In this document: positions 10,770 through 24,860 of the stretch, in pieces
Layout: each line of letters opens with the position of its first letter
Position numbering within the stretch: position 1 is the stretch's first letter
Assembly (NCBI GenBank): GCA_947034885.2
Contig: OX344751.2
Span: 47,149,082-47,213,081, forward strand
Direction of reading: 5' to 3'
Source: Thuidium tamariscinum
Taxonomy: Eukaryota > Streptophyta > Bryopsida > Hypnales > Thuidiaceae
DNA length: 64,000 bases
Program-made: the position numbers and the translations under genes
Notes under the pieces: model-generated
Told to the model about the DNA's origin: nothing
Database searches by the model: none
What the model saw: the letters and a program-made list of their open reading frames with translations, nothing else

Positions 10770-13700
10770 CTATTCTAGAATTGCAATAATTCCCGCTCGG
10801 AGTAGAAGTAGCTTCAACTCATTGAAGCTATAACTTAGTGCATGAATGAATTTGTCTTCGTGGACATCCATCTTGCACAAGTACCTATACAAATAGTACA
10901 AGTGCTTGCAATTCACGTACTGTTGCCGACCACCAATAGCTGAAACAGCCATATTTACAAAATCTGGACATGTGCACATTGGGAACATCCCTATTGTAAC
11001 TCGATATGCATTCCTGTTAGAATCTGACCCTGTCTCAAGTACTACAATTGCACCAAGTCCAGGAAAAGGGAGTAATGTGACCTCCAGAATTTGTCCTCTG
11101 ACATTCCCTGCACTTTCCCATTTATTCCGTTGTTCTGTAGTTGGTGCATTTACCGTCCTTCAAATGGTTTGGTTGTTCCTGACTGTAGGATATGTGTCTG
11201 GGTTTTTTGGTGAAGGTTCGTCATACAAAACAGTGGTGAAAATCTTTGACATGCTGAACAATCGCCGTGGTGATAATGTTGGACGTACTTGGAGGTGGAA
11301 TCCCGCATGTTGCAAGAGCAAAGTCTCTTCACAGTTGAGATTGGTTCCACTCAGAACAGGCCATACCTCCGGGACCTGTGGCCAATCAATTACCCACTTC
11401 CGCTTTGTACCTTTCACACATCGCTCAATGTCGTCCCAACAAAACCAGAAATCTGCGACAACCTCTCGCTTACTGCCATAATCCTCTTTTCGTCCACGAT
11501 AGGTAGGAGCTGGAGTTCCCTTCTTTCCTCTTGCAATTTTGGAGGTGCACTTTATGTTGGATCTTTGTTGTTGAGCTTGACATCTTGCGTTGGATTTGTG
11601 GCTAATCCTTGCTATGTGCCACTTAGATATGTCGCAGTCGCTTTCAAATACAATCGTAACATGTCCTGCAGTAGAATCTTCTAATTCTTTACCCTTATCT
11701 TGCAAAGAAGGTAAAGAAGTTGTTGTCGACCTTGTTCGAACACGGGGTTGAGAAAAGTTCACTTTGTCCGGTCTATGTGAATCTCCTGCATCGCCGATGG
11801 GCACATCCAACTTCCTCTTCATACTCCCAAATATTTCTTCCCCCTCTAAATGCGGTACTCTAGTTCCAACACCTTCTGAACCAAGCAATTCATTCAAAGC
11901 ATCTGCAATTTTTTTGGGATCCCCGCTCCTTCTAGCAGCTCTGAGCTTCAACTCGCCCTTAGACGGCCCTGATCCTGATGCATGACCTCTCAAATAGGCA
12001 CGATAGTTTGTCATTTGCATCCAAGCACGGATATTGTCATCACATGTTGCATCAAACAAGTTGTTCCCTCGCTTTCCAGACATTTGCAGCCACTTGTTAT
12101 GCACCGTTTCAGATAGATTGCACGATGGTAAGTCCAACATCTCTTCGAGATTCAACTTCTACAAATGAACAAAAATTTCCAAAATAGTTAGAAATGTATA
12201 GTCCAAAGACAACAGACTTTTAGATTGTAATATTAGGGTCACAATTCAATACACATTGTAATAGTCATTACGACTTACAAGGACTTCTCATTTTAGAAAG
12301 ATATATCCGTATTGAAGTACTAAAAATCAGATTAATTCGAAAAAAGCCTAGTCTAAATAGACATATATATTTGCATTGCATACCTACTGATGTTCATTTT
12401 TGGAGGTTAGCAATAAAATTGAGGGGGTCATGCTGATACTCGGATGAGAACCGTCGGATCCGAGGCATGTAGATTGAGTATTACCCGGACCCCCTATTTT
12501 CCAAATGTGAAAGTACAAAATAAAAATAAAAAAATCCAAAAAAGGCTCCAATAGAAAATTATACATCAACTTCAACAGAAATCAGATTTTACATTGACCT
12601 GAACCTTGTATTAGAGAATGTAAATTCAAAATTAAAATTGGTTTACAAATAGCAATTACTGATTGAACATACCATGTCCATGAAGCCTCCCTATTGCCGG
12701 TAACGGAAATGCCAAAAAGCTAGCCAATGGTCCAAGTGATGAAGTGCATCTTCATTGGCAGCTCTAGATGATAGCCACCATGACCGTATGGCTAGGTACC
12801 GTATCTCTGCTTGGTCCATATTCTTTGAGTCCTTGTATTGCTTGCACAATGAAATGTGTTGTTGATGGAATGCTTCTTTGATGTACTTTTGTGTATGCTT
12901 ATGGAGAGAGGTACTCCAATGCAGCAAACATGTTCTTTCTCGATTCTCCATGGCAACATTGGCAGAACCGCTTCCGTACACAATGCGTACCGCATTCCAA
13001 TTGGCCATGGCACTATCCGCCATAAATCCCTTGAAGTTTGGATTAGTCACCCCATGTGAATGCATTACCATATTCAAGCTTCTCCAGAACTGTACTTGAA
13101 TCTCGGTGTCTTCGGAGTGCATATCGCAAATTGCAATGGTCATCACCTTTTTGTACTGAGTATCATATACGTGGCAAGCCATTGTGGTCCAGTCCTTGAC
13201 GCGCTTCACGTGGTCAAACATCAACCAAGCATTCTGAAGATCACCTTTTTCTTGCATGCGCTTTACGAGGTCCACCCTACTCCCTGGGCCTTCAGTAAGC
13301 ATCTTGAAGATGTACACTTTCTCCTTCCCTTGCCCAGGGAAGACACTGTCGTGTATGAATTCGAACTTGGACTCTCCCTTCATAGTCATAATGTTGTCGA
13401 TCACTCCTCCTCGATTGTTAGAACGGAAAGAATAAATAACATTGCGAATACTTAGGCTACTTAGGTATTGAAAGCAATCCATGACCTCCTCCATTTCTTC
13501 CTCCCTCAACATCTTTTTCTGGCCCTCTCCATCGTGGAACAAGTAGTTCGTTAAGAACTCTTTACTAGCAGAAAGAGCAATAGCAGAGTTCGTGGCCATG
13601 GGTGTCTTTGCCACTTGCTCTGCTATGAGACCACAAATTCTTTCCGTGGAATCCCTATACATCCCTTTAGCAACAGGGTGTTCGTGCTTTCCAAAGTGAA

Positions 13701-14874
13701 TTGCAGCCCTACTGAGTTCTGGGTTATCAGCATATGCATATTATATCCTAGCCTTGCATTCGCTAAGACAGGAAGGTGAAGTTTTGCAGACTTTGCATAC
13801 TAGAGTTGAATCTGCTGGTGGACACTCTGCAGGACTAAAAGGAAACACAGTATAGCCAGTCCACTCTGTTTCATTTTTCTTAGAATCTCTCTTCAAATAA
13901 TCACAATTCGGATTTTTACAAACGAGATGGCCAGCACAATACGACTTACGAAATTTCAAGTTGTCAGAGTTGTGGATGTTAGTTGTCATGAGCTTGCACC
14001 ACGGATGTCCGTCGTATCGCTTGTCCATTCCCTCTAAGTTTCAGGCACCTGTCGAGGAAGAAGATGAGCGACACGGGGGCAGTTCAAAGATGACATCTCC
14101 ATCAAATACTGCTGGAAGGTATGGAACTTGAAGGTGCTTCAGAGTATCCAGATTCATTGTCGACAGTTCGTTGCGAGACCGGCGCATTGTAGCGAGTCTC
14201 TTCAAACATTCCATAATGCTTTCTCTCCTTCCTACATACGGGTGTACAAGAGGAAGTGGAAGTGACGAAGTTGAGGGACTTCTAGATGGAGTATCGGAAA
14301 ATGATTCTACTCTTTCCATCTTGCACGATTCGAGGGAAACAAAAGCATGAGGCTTTTTGGACTTGCAATCTACAGGCTCTCCTTCGGAATCGGAAGACAA
14401 CTCTATGATAGTATCTAATCTCTCTACTTTCACCTTACGAAGTACTGTACGCATCTCATTCATTGGCAGAGCATGTAGAGGTGGGCTAAGTGCAACGGCA
14501 AGTGGTGGTTTTGGCATATCTACAGTGGAATTGTCTGATTGGCGACTGAGGATTTCAGTAGATGCATTCAGCGCAGACAATGGAAGCCCATATGCTCTAT
14601 AGTTTCCTGGAGGAAGGTACCAGCAACGTGATCCATCTTCTATAGACATGTCAATAGGAACAGACTGATAAACTTTACCTGATTCTGATATTTTTTCTTC
14701 CTCAACATATACAGAGCATTCTAGGAACTTAAATCGAACGTGGAGAAGGTGGCTCGCTACTCTAGCACATCCACCATCTACAATTGGAAACACAATAGGA
14801 ACCGCATACCCCTCTACTCGAATGGAAGCCATCGTGGAACCTTGCAAAGGGATTGAAGAAGAAAGAGAAGACAA
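10770..14874 (-). pseudogene. MULE-like transposase gene with SWIM finger, decayed
   Basis: One gene can be traced down the minus strand. The N-terminal 278 codons (14874-14041) are unrecognised and Ser-rich. Next comes a Cys/His finger (about 13930-13745, CAGHLVCKNPNCDY and CKVC) of FLYWCH/WRKY-GCM1 style. A MULE-like RNase-H core follows (13662-12691, with ADSAMANWNAVR carrying a probable catalytic Asp and a later LLHW). After a likely intron (donor GTATGT near 12670, acceptor near 12160) a linker exon runs to 11160. A SWIM zinc finger (CTC...CKH, about 10975-10890) closes it. The frame is broken by in-frame TGA at 14041-14043, TAA at 13741-13743 and TAG at 12691-12693, plus a shift near 11155. 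SWIM and MULE core together are diagnostic of Mutator-type transposases. Terminal repeats were not found. Confidence 0.7.
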
Positions 14875-15332
14875 TGAATTCTACATAGCGGATCAGGTAA
14901 GAAGGAATACAACTACCACTTCATTTGAGCTTTACCATATTCTCCTCTTCTCTGATATATATTCACTATTCCTATATTAATGTCCGCCGTTTTTTTTTTA
15001 AATTTTCAATAATTGCCATCTTCTTGATACGGCTCAAAGCAGTATACATACTCAGTAAAATATACTAGCTGAATACAAAAACATTCCTAATTACCATAAG
15101 CACTTCTAAGCAATGAAAATTCATTGAAGAAATACACGCACATGTGAGAAATTGCAGACCAGTACATTGAAAGTGGCGTCTACATTCCGATAATTAGTTT
15201 GTATTTTTCAAATGTGGTAGATTGCATAGCGCCGGCGGAATCCTACAACATTATCACTTGGAGAACTGACAGGACAGAACCTCTAGAAGCTGACAAGGAA
15301 GCACATTTAAATAGTTGCTGTCGCAACATAGG
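14875..15332. other. Flank of MULE-like gene; no gene
   Basis: AT-rich sequence upstream of the minus-strand transposase gene. It may hold that gene's promoter. It ends at the 8-bp target duplication (15325-15332) of the next element. Confidence 0.4.
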
Positions 15333-15493
15333 CAGGGTTGTTCTGCTGGACAATGCGACATCGCGACGTCACGAAACGTCCAGTAGACCCTCCGCGACGT
15401 CCATAAAAGTCAAATTTACCTTTGACTTTTTTTAAATTACCACGTGGAAAATAATGCCACCTGGATGCCATGTGGCATCCACGTGTTACATTT

Positions 15494-15644
15494 TAGGGCG
15501 ACTACGGGTAGGGCGACTACGGGTAGGGCGACCTCGGGTAGGGGCGACCTCGGGTGGGGCGACCTTGGGTAAGGGCGACCTCAGGTAGGGCGACCTCGGG
15601 TAAGGGCGACCTCGGGTAGGGCGACCTCGGGTAAGGGCGACCTC
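15494..15644. repeat. Subterminal GGGCGACC array (left)
   Basis: About ten units of 'cctcgggtagggcga' (13-16 bases) lie just inside the left terminus. The same core, reversed (GGTCGCCC), forms the arrays at 19.4-20.5 kb and 25.06-25.57 kb. Subterminal repeats of this kind are common transposase-binding regions in hAT elements. Confidence 0.75.
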
Positions 15645-15847
15645 TTTCTTTTTTTCTTTTTTTTTTTTTTTTTTTAGTTAACATATGGAGAAATTCCATT
15701 GCAAAAAAAAGGGGGCAACCTCTTCTATTGCAAATTACATTTGTTACACTTCTCTAAAAATACAAAAAAGTGGATGTAACAATAAAATCTTCTACTTCAC
15801 TTGTCTAAAATCATGTGGTAAAATTTTCATGAGGTATGACCATATAA

Positions 15848-16577
15848 AGGCAATTGTATGAAAGACTTGTACTATTTTTCATCACATGTCTCATGTTGAT
15901 CTATTTTTTGACCATAACTTTTGTATTTTTGCTCCAAATGACTCAAGATTTCTAGAAAAGGTACTCATAACTATCATATAGCTTACATGAATTTTTGATA
16001 ATTTTCAAAAATATTTAATATAAAAATAATACTAGTGATTGAATGTCACATATGACAATTTGGAAGTTCTTAGTACTATGGAATACCGTTTTTTTAATGA
16101 TTTTGAGATGAAATTTGGATGAGATGGTCTTCTAATAGACTTCTAGTTGTACACACAAGGATTCTTAAAAATAGTTAATTTTATGTCATGTGGAGATCTA
16201 CAAAGAGAGCTTCATTTTGCTTGTATTTTGAAACATATAAAATATTATTTTGGTAGATTTTTAACTGAATGACCATCTCCATAAAATTGTTGCAAATGGA
16301 CACTTTTTATTTTTTGTATTTACTTATTCTTACTATTTTTCCCTAATTAAAACATGAAGGTATGTATTTTCTTAAGGTTTGGCACTTTTCTAGTTCTCCT
16401 ACTTAGAAAATTTTCCTATACAATTCCTTTTGTAGGTACCTTTGTCTTAAAGGTGTATGTATAAGACATATTTTTTTAATTTAAAAATTATTTTTCTAAT
16501 TAAATAGTACTCCAAAAAAAGTCAGAAGTACTATTGCAAAACGCAACAAATAGTACAAGTCTTTCATGCAATCACCC
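15848..16577. mobile_element. ~730-bp inverted-terminal-repeat element, copy 1
   Basis: The ends 'caattgtatgaaagacttgtactattttt' (left) and 'gtacaagtctttcatgcaatcaccc' (right) are inverted repeats. The interior matches copy 2 (25894-26626) over long stretches, for example 'gaccataacttttgt' and 'gcaaaacgcaacaaatag'. Same length class as copy 3. It lies inside the hAT-like element, so it inserted there or was carried along. No coding capacity. Confidence 0.7.
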
Positions 16578-19330
16578 ACAAATTAGAAGATATTTGCATT
16601 CAAAGTTGGAAAAATAAAATTTTGAATGTTGGCCTACAATTTCAATGACTTTGACCACTATTTGTGGAAAATTTATGCACTATAGACTTTGTTTTTTATG
16701 TTGAATTACTCCTAAGAGCCCAAGGGGTTAGGACAAAATACAAATGTGATAAAATACAATTTCTATAATTTTTTTGAAGTTAGCATCAAAGAAGATTATG
16801 TGAAGCACAAAAAATAGAAATTATCTATATAGATACAGTTATAAAGTTGTTTTTAGATTATCTTCAAATGAATTTTGAAGATATAACTTCAAAAAAATCA
16901 CCAAAAATACAATTTTCATCTTAAATAGTACTTGAAGTTTTACTTGAATTAGTCAAAACTATGATTTCTATTGATTTGTGAAAAAATGAAAAAGATCTAG
17001 TAATGAGAGCATCAACACTTTCTCCAAATATTAAGTTTTTCAACACTATGCAATTATAAACACTTCATGATATTTTTCTAATAATTTCTTTTTGGCCATA
17101 TTGATCTTAATTAGTTTTGAATGTAAATGTTGAAAGACAATCTATTTTTTTAAAGTAAAGCAAAAAGAAATTATGCCCAAAAATTATACCCAAAGTAAGA
17201 CAACAACCAAAAATGGTTGCTTGAGTACTTAGGGGTTAACAAATTGTTAAGTAGAAATAGGTTGAACAAGAAAATAAATTATTAATAGTTCTAAGATGTA
17301 ATTGAAACATGTAAATTCTAATTGTGTGATTCTTCTAGGAAGAAAATTTAACCTTGACAAACAATTTTTTAGAAAATTTGTGAAAATTGCATTCAAAATG
17401 AAATCTAATATGTTACTTTTTCAAGAAGTTTCTATAATTTCTCAATAAACAAGATTGTCTATAATTTTTTATGTTTAGTCCAAATACAATTAATCATAGC
17501 TTTAGACAAGTGGATTTTTGATCCCTTACAAGTTATATTTTAATTTCATTTTTGCAAATTTTTTCACATAATAATTTAGAAATGAACAAATGAGAGTAAA
17601 TTTTATGTCAAAAATTACAAAAATTTGCACAAGAAAATTCAAATTTGAGATTCTATACATAGACCTCAACACCTTATCACCTTGCATATAGGATATTCAA
17701 TATTCTTTTTTAAATGGCACATCATAAAAGAACGAGTTAATTTATTTACATTACTTTTTGAAATTTAGAGGCATGCAATGTGGCTTAAGAATTTATGCTA
17801 GTATAATAATATCATGTCTTATTACAAAACAATGGATGGAGGAAACTACTTTCAAGGGCTTCATCAACCATGGTTTATCCATAACCAAGTCCACCAACTA
17901 TCTACTTGCCAATTGCTTCTTTAGATCAATACACTCAACTTCTTCATTAATTGATGCATTTTCAGAAACTTCACTATTGTATTTTTTCCATATTATTAAT
18001 TCATTTTCATTAATTTGGCAAATTTTCTAATAAAATACAACATAGATTCCATTGTGTATTTATACTTTTCTTGCATTCTTACTATACTCTTCTTTAAATG
18101 TTGTCACCTATTCACAGAGAATAATTCTAGAGTCATCTACCAATAGTTCTTCAACTTTCTTTCCATAATAAGATATTTGGAATGAATCTTGGGGGATAAA
18201 AAAATAATATCAAGGTACATAAAGTCAACCCACATAGTTCCCTAATGCATCTTTATTTTAGGGCTTCTTTTAGTCATTCTTAAATGACATTAAAAGTTTT
18301 AACTAGACAACCAGATTGTTTATTTTTAATGCATAATTACAAGAAAGAGCTTGCAAACCATAATAAAGATTTTAGCACTATATAGAGGGACAATTTGAAG
18401 AACAAGGGCAATTTTAGAACACTTGAGTTCTTAATTCCTAAAGGACCAAGGCCATTTTTCTACAAAAAAAAATACTTAAACTCTCATTTTTATAGCAAAG
18501 AGAAGAAAAATTTGAAATTTTTTTTTTCGGCATCTAACCTTAGATTCTTATACCTAACTAGTACAAAAATTCGTGGATATCCTTTTTAATAATTGTAAAT
18601 ATTGCATTTAGATACGAATTCAATAAATTATTTTTCAAGACAATGATTCAATTGTCCAAGAAACAAGATTGTTCATAACTTTCTCAAAATAAATCCAAAT
18701 GTATCAAAACTTTTCATGTAGGCAAAAATATAATCTATGAGAAAAAAATAAAAAATAAAACTTTGATTTTAAAAATTGTTGTGGGCTACTCCTCTCTTTT
18801 GTTTTGAGTTTATTTAGGCATAAATTTTTATCTTGGATACTAATTGAAAAAATATAAATTCATATGAAGCTAATCAATTTTTCTATCTTCAAAAAAAAAT
18901 CCAATAATCAAGACAAAAATTAAGACAATAGGTACCTATATAAAATCTCATTTGTTCCCTAAAGGGACAATGGTTCTTCAAGCATTACAAACCCTAGAAA
19001 TCAAGAACTCCTAAAATACATTCCTAGAGAAAAATATAAAGGCATTAAGCTCTCCAAACTCAATCGAAGAAACAAAGAGGAGGTAAGCAATAAATATTTT
19101 TCAATAATTTAGAAAATAACTATTTCTAGGGTCTCCAGAGTCTGTGATGATATGAGAACCCTCGGACAAAAAATAATAATAAATAATTCTTCAAGTAGAA
19201 TTGAAAAAAAGTTAAGAAATTCAAAACCTCGTTTTAATGGCCAAAAAATTTCAAAATAAAAGAAACTCATCCAAAAGCAAGGTAATAGCTCACACACCAA
19301 CTACAATCGCCTTAGACAAGCATTCTCCTA
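16578..19330. other. AT-rich DNA, no gene seen
   Basis: Interior of the hAT-like element. Low-complexity AT-rich sequence with only chance frames under 100 codons (for example near 17758). No motif, RNA gene or clear repeat was recognised. Confidence 0.5.
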
Positions 19331-19359
19331 TAAAATTATGTTTTAAACCCGCGTTCCCA

Positions 19360-20480
19360 TACAAGTGATCACCCTAGACCCGAGTACTCCTTCAAAGAGG
19401 TCCCCAAGCCCCAAAATGGCCCCAAAATTGCAAAAAATTGAAATTTTGGGGGCAAACAACTCCCACCTCCTTAAGAGGTCGCCCTAACAGCGCGTTCTCC
19501 TTAAGAGGTCGCCCTACACCCGCATTCTCCTACAAGAGGTCGCCCTAGACCCACATTCTCCTTCAAAGAGGTCCCCAAGCCCCAAAATGGCCCCAAAATT
19601 GCAAAAAATTGAAAATTTGGGGGCAAACAACTTCCACCTCCTTAAGAGGTCGCCCTAAGAGCGTGTTCTCCTACCTTCGGTCGCCCCACACCCGCGGTCG
19701 CCCACAAGAAGTCGCCCCTAGACCCGAAGTCGCCCCAAAATGGCCCAAAATGGCCCAAAAATGCCTTTTTTTGAACTTGGACAAGGGAATGGCTCCCACC
19801 TCCACCCGTGGTCGCCCTAATAGCGCGTTCTCCTACCTTCGGTCGCCCCACACCCGCGGTCGCCTACAAGAGGTCGCCCCTAGACCCGAAGTCACCCCAA
19901 AATGGCCCAAAATGGCCCAAAAATGCCTTTTTTTGAACTTGGACAAGGGAATGGCTCCCACCTCCACCTACGGTCGCCCTAACAGCGCGTTCTCCTACCT
20001 TCGGTCGCCCCACACCCGCGGTCGCCCACAAGAGGTCGCCCCTAGACCCGAAGTAGCCCCACACGAGGTCACCCTAGAACGGCATTCTCCTTCAAAGAGG
20101 TCCGCAAGACCCAAAATGGCCCCAAATTGCAAAAAATTGAAATTTGGGCGGCAAACAACTCCTACCTCCTTATGAGGTCGCCTTAACAGCGCGTTTCCCA
20201 TGCAAGTGATCGCCCTAGACCCGCATTCTCCTTCAAAGAGGTCGCTCAGACTGAAAATGGCCCCAAAATTGCAAAAAATTGAAATTTGGGGGGTAAACAA
20301 CTCCCACCTCCTTAAGAGGTCGCCGTAACAGTGCGTTCTCCTTAAGAGGTCGCACGACACCTGCGTTCTCCTACAAGAGGTCGCCCTAGATCCACATTCT
20401 TCTTCAAAGAGGTCCCCAAGACCCAAAATACCCAAAAAATTGCAAAAAATTGAAAATTTGGGGACAACGGCTCTATCTTC
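19360..20480. repeat. Central GAGGTCGCCC repeat array
   Basis: Units of roughly 150-200 bases combine GAGGTCGCCCTA, 'cgcgttctcct' and 'ccccaaaattgcaaaaaattgaaa'. At least five units are present, some nearly identical (19730-19990). Frames are open on both strands (for example 19609-20175) because the repeat lacks stops. I do not treat them as genes. Confidence 0.75.
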
Positions 20481-20969
20481 CCTATGCGGTGACTCTAAAC
20501 CAGTATTCTTCTATAAGAGGTTGTAGAGAAGTAATTGTCTATGAGACATAGAGTATGGCATTTTTTTTAAATTGGAGGGAAGAGTAGTAAAGTTGATTAT
20601 GATGAGTTACACTAGCATCAATTTTTGAACATATTAATGTACATTTTATATTTGAAGAGCTAAGACAATGTTTATGTTTGAGATTAGACTTCAATGGATA
20701 GATGTCTTATATCATTTGCTAAATATTAAAGCTCTTCTCAAAATTTGTTTATCTTGAATTATCTATAGTAAAGCTTTAATTTTTGTATGTCTATTTTAAT
20801 CTATGAATTTTTTCTACTTTATAATTGAAGTGATAAGGTCAAAAATTTCAATGAGCATTCAACTTTTGTATAGAGGGGAATTTATTATTGTATGGATGTT
20901 TTTGTAAATAAAATTGTAATTTTTTGTATATTGATTTATTAAATGGGGAACAATTTACAATTTTACATA

Positions 20970-22530
20970 GATCTTTATTTATTATTTTGTATTTTGAAGT
21001 TCAATTCATAAATAAGTCATTATTAAAATGACTCATTGACATTTACATAAATTAAAAGGAGAAGTTATCATTTAAATTTCATCCTTCTAATTCTAAAATC
21101 GTAGATTGAGGTAATAAAAAATACTTGAGTAGAATGATGCTTAAAGAATGGAGAATTCTAATGGATATATTCTTATATACTTGAGTCTCCATCTATTATA
21201 TTGTATATTAGAATTTATTTGATATATGTTTTTGGTAGGATAATTCTTTGACATTTTTGTAAATCAAAAAGAAAATGTTTTCATTTAAATATCTTTCCAC
21301 TAATTTTTAGAATTGACATGAAGGTGGTGACCTAATAAAATATGAGTACGGTGATACTTTGGAAATAGAAAAACTCAAATGGGCAAGTTGTTATTGAAAT
21401 CTCTATCCACTATTTTGAGTTCTAAAGTTTGCTTGATAAATAATTTACCAAAAATATGAGCCTTCAAATAAAAGTTGCATAAATCTAAAAGAGAAGTTTT
21501 ATTTTTTAATTTGTTCCTTCTAATTTTAAAGATGAGAGTAAGGTCATATTTAAATAAGACATAGGTATTATGATGCTTGAAAATTGAAAAAAGTTGAATA
21601 GGCAAATTGTTAATAAAGTCTCCATCCACTATTTTGAGTTCTAAAATCTATTTGATAAAATAATTCACCATGAGGATGAGCCTTCAAAATAAAGTTGTAT
21701 ATCAAAAAGAAAACTTATTTCACTTATACCTCTTCCTTCTAATTTTAAAGATGAAATCAAAGTGGTGCCTAAATAAGACATGACTATGATGATGGTTCAA
21801 AAATAGGAAAAATTGAAATAGGCAAATTGTTATTAAAGTCTCCATCTACTATTTTGATTTTTGAATTCTAAAATTTGCTTGATAAATAATTTGCCATTAC
21901 GATGAGCCTTCAAATAACATTTGTATAAATCAAAAGAAGAAGTTTTTATTTAAACCTCTTCTTTTTTTCTTTTTTCTTTATTGTTGAAGGTGAAAATTGA
22001 TAAATAGTACATAAATATAATGATGCTTGGAAAATAGAGAATTTCAAATGGAGAAGATCGTTCACAAATATCCATGCATTATTTTTTATTCTAAAATTCA
22101 CTTAATGAATATTACACCATAATGATGACTTTAAGATTTGATTCGATCAAAAGGGAAAGTTTTCATTTAAATCTCTTCCCTTTAGTTTTTAAATTTTGGT
22201 AAAGGTAATGAAGAATACATGAATATATTGATGCTTGAAAAATTAAAAAATTAAAACAAAGAAATTCTTAATTATACAAAATTCAAATCATTATTTTGTA
22301 TCCTAAAATCCACTTTATAAATGATACACCATTAAAATGACTATGAACTTTATATAAAATTAGAAGAGAAGTTCTAAGTTAAAATAATCTCTTCCCTCTA
22401 GTCTTAAAATTTTTGGTGAAGGTGGTAAATTATACATGAATATAATGATGCTTGAAAAATAGAGAAATTAAAATGATGAAGTTCTTACACAAATATCCAT
22501 TCATTTTTTTGTATATTGAAATCTAATTAT
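20970..22530. repeat. AT-rich tandem repeat, ~218 bp x ~7, with an outlier copy at 23.5-23.75 kb
   Basis: A diverged unit containing 'gatgatgcttgaaaaatag', 'ctccatccactattttg', 'gccttcaaataaagttgtat' and 'cttccttctaattttaaag' recurs. The 'gatgcttgaaa' anchor falls near 21138, 21347, 21567, 21787, 22020, 22230 and 22448, and again near 23640. Spacing is 209-233 bases. This makes an old satellite-like array inside the hAT-like element. Confidence 0.65.
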
Positions 22531-24860
22531 TCAATAATACAACATCTTGAAGGGCACTCCCAATTCTTTAACTATAATGTGCAATCAAATGAAGTGTGGT
22601 TTTAATTCTCTTGGCCTAAATTTTAGACAATTTTTAGATGTAAACTAGCATTACTAAAATGGGATATTACTCATTATAAATAATGAAGGATAGGAAATAA
22701 TACACAACTTTACCTTCTTCTTCTTTTTCTAAAGTTGGGTTGCCTAAAAGAATCTCCAAAAATCTAAACTATTATGTAGTAAACAAAGTTTGAAATTAAG
22801 AATCCTATGAACTAAATTTTATGAGAGCATGAGCTCTACATATAAATGAGAGTGACAACTAATGCATGACAAGTAATGGGTGACAACTAATGGTTGTACT
22901 CTTATAAGTATTCACACTTTGAATGTGTTTGAATGCAATTGTTGAATGGAAGTATTGCTTATCTAGTCTTTTTTAAATGTATCACATGTTTAGTCAAAGT
23001 TTTAATAAGAAATAAGGCCTTATTTCTTATATTGAGACAAAGTATAGTCTCAATTTTATCTTAGAGTCGAAGATAAATGGTCATAACTTTATAATTGTGA
23101 GTCTATTTGATAATTTGAGACTTTAATACAATAATACATGTAAAAACCTTTAATTGTCCAAAGGTTGCAATCTCATCTTATCGTCAATTCAATGATAAAT
23201 GAATAAAAAAAATTTAGGGTAAAGTCTCAAAATATGTAAATTGTCTCATTTTAATGAATAAGGCCTTAAATCCTCTTCTCTTTGTGTTTGCAAGAAAAAT
23301 GCAACTCTTTTCTATGTATAATGAACATAGGGTATAATTAATTAGCACCCCAAAAAATTCCAAAATAAAGATAGGGTGATTGAAATGACTTGACTTTAGA
23401 AATTTACGTAAAGATGTCCCTATTTTAATTCATCAAATGTACCTACATAGCCCTCATCTTTTAGGGGCTTGAATGCACATGATGTCCTAACATATTACAT
23501 AGTGCAGCCCTTCAGTACAACATTAGGATGATTCTTTGACTTTTACGTAACTCACAAAGAGAAGTTTTAATTCAAATCTATTTCTTCTAATTTTTAAATT
23601 TTAGGTGAAGATGCTAACTTGCTAAGAAATATAAGAATATGATGATCCTTGAAGATTAGAAAAAATCAAATGGGGATGATTTAAAAAAAAATCACAATCC
23701 ATAATTTTATATTTCAAAATCTTCTTGATAAGTAATACATGAGTAGATTGTAATCTCCTAAAGTTTCATTGTCTCTACAAGGGGTCAACATGGATTTTGG
23801 ACAAGTTCCTATAAGGTCAATTTTTTATGGAACTTTTTGAAACACTTTTGTAAGATAGAAAACCTTATTAGCTTTTTAGAACTGTAGTTTTATTTGAATT
23901 AGTGCCTAAAGGCAAGAATCATATCAAAATAAGTTTAGATCTAAATTATGTAGGTAAAAACAAATTCACAAAAGTTTTAAAATGTTTTTTTCTTATAGAT
24001 TGTAATTTTGTCTACTTAGAACTTTGATTCATTTTATTTAGATTGATGATGTGAAGATTATGAAGCATTTTATTTTGCGGTCAATAATTAAAAGATTTTG
24101 AAATTGTTTGACATAGGATTCATTTCTTACTTCAATTTTAATTCTTTTTTAAACAAATAGTTTTGTAGTATTAACTTTGATTATTAGAACAATCTCACTA
24201 TTAGAACTAGTATTTCTAATTCCACCTTAGAGCTATTCATGATTTATTTTTTCCTCTATGATGTACCTTCTACTAACAATTTAAAATAAAATGAAATTTA
24301 CATTATTTTTTTTATAGTTATTTTTCCTATATTTTCAATTTAGTTTTGAAGAATAATTTTTTTAAAGTCAAGATCTAAATTGAATTTTTTTTTAAGTTAA
24401 GAAATCAAATCTCTTAAGCTAAAGTAGACTAGTCTATTTTCATTTGAAACTCCATTCTACCAAGTAGACCAGTTTGTTTTTGTCACTCTAGTTTTGGCCC
24501 CATTTCTACCTAAAAAAACCCCAATTCCCTTCACTCTATGACAAAATCAAGGATTTTATGACAAATTGGAGTAATGTGTTTCTATTTAAATAGAGAACAT
24601 CTAGTTGTTGATTAGGTGGTTATAGGATGTTTATAAGTTGTTTATGACCTTAGCCTAGAGGTGGTTTTGTAATTTAAAATTGTCTACTTCAAAAATTTAC
24701 AGAAATTACAGTTTTGATTGAAAAATTATGATTCCATTTGGATTTGATTGAAAAAACATGTGCACACTTTAAAGAAATCTGTGCCCCTATTAGAATTGGC
24801 TCCAATATAGCTAGATTTTAAATGGGCATGTCTACCTTAATTTGCCATTGTCCCCTCCCA
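22531..24860. other. AT-rich DNA, no gene seen
   Basis: Apart from the isolated repeat copy near 23.5-23.75 kb I see no coding region, RNA gene or terminal repeat. Confidence 0.5.

Noticed and set aside
19609-20435. Repetitive frames in the GGTCGCCC array
   Set aside because: Repeat-encoded, no start context, open in several frames.
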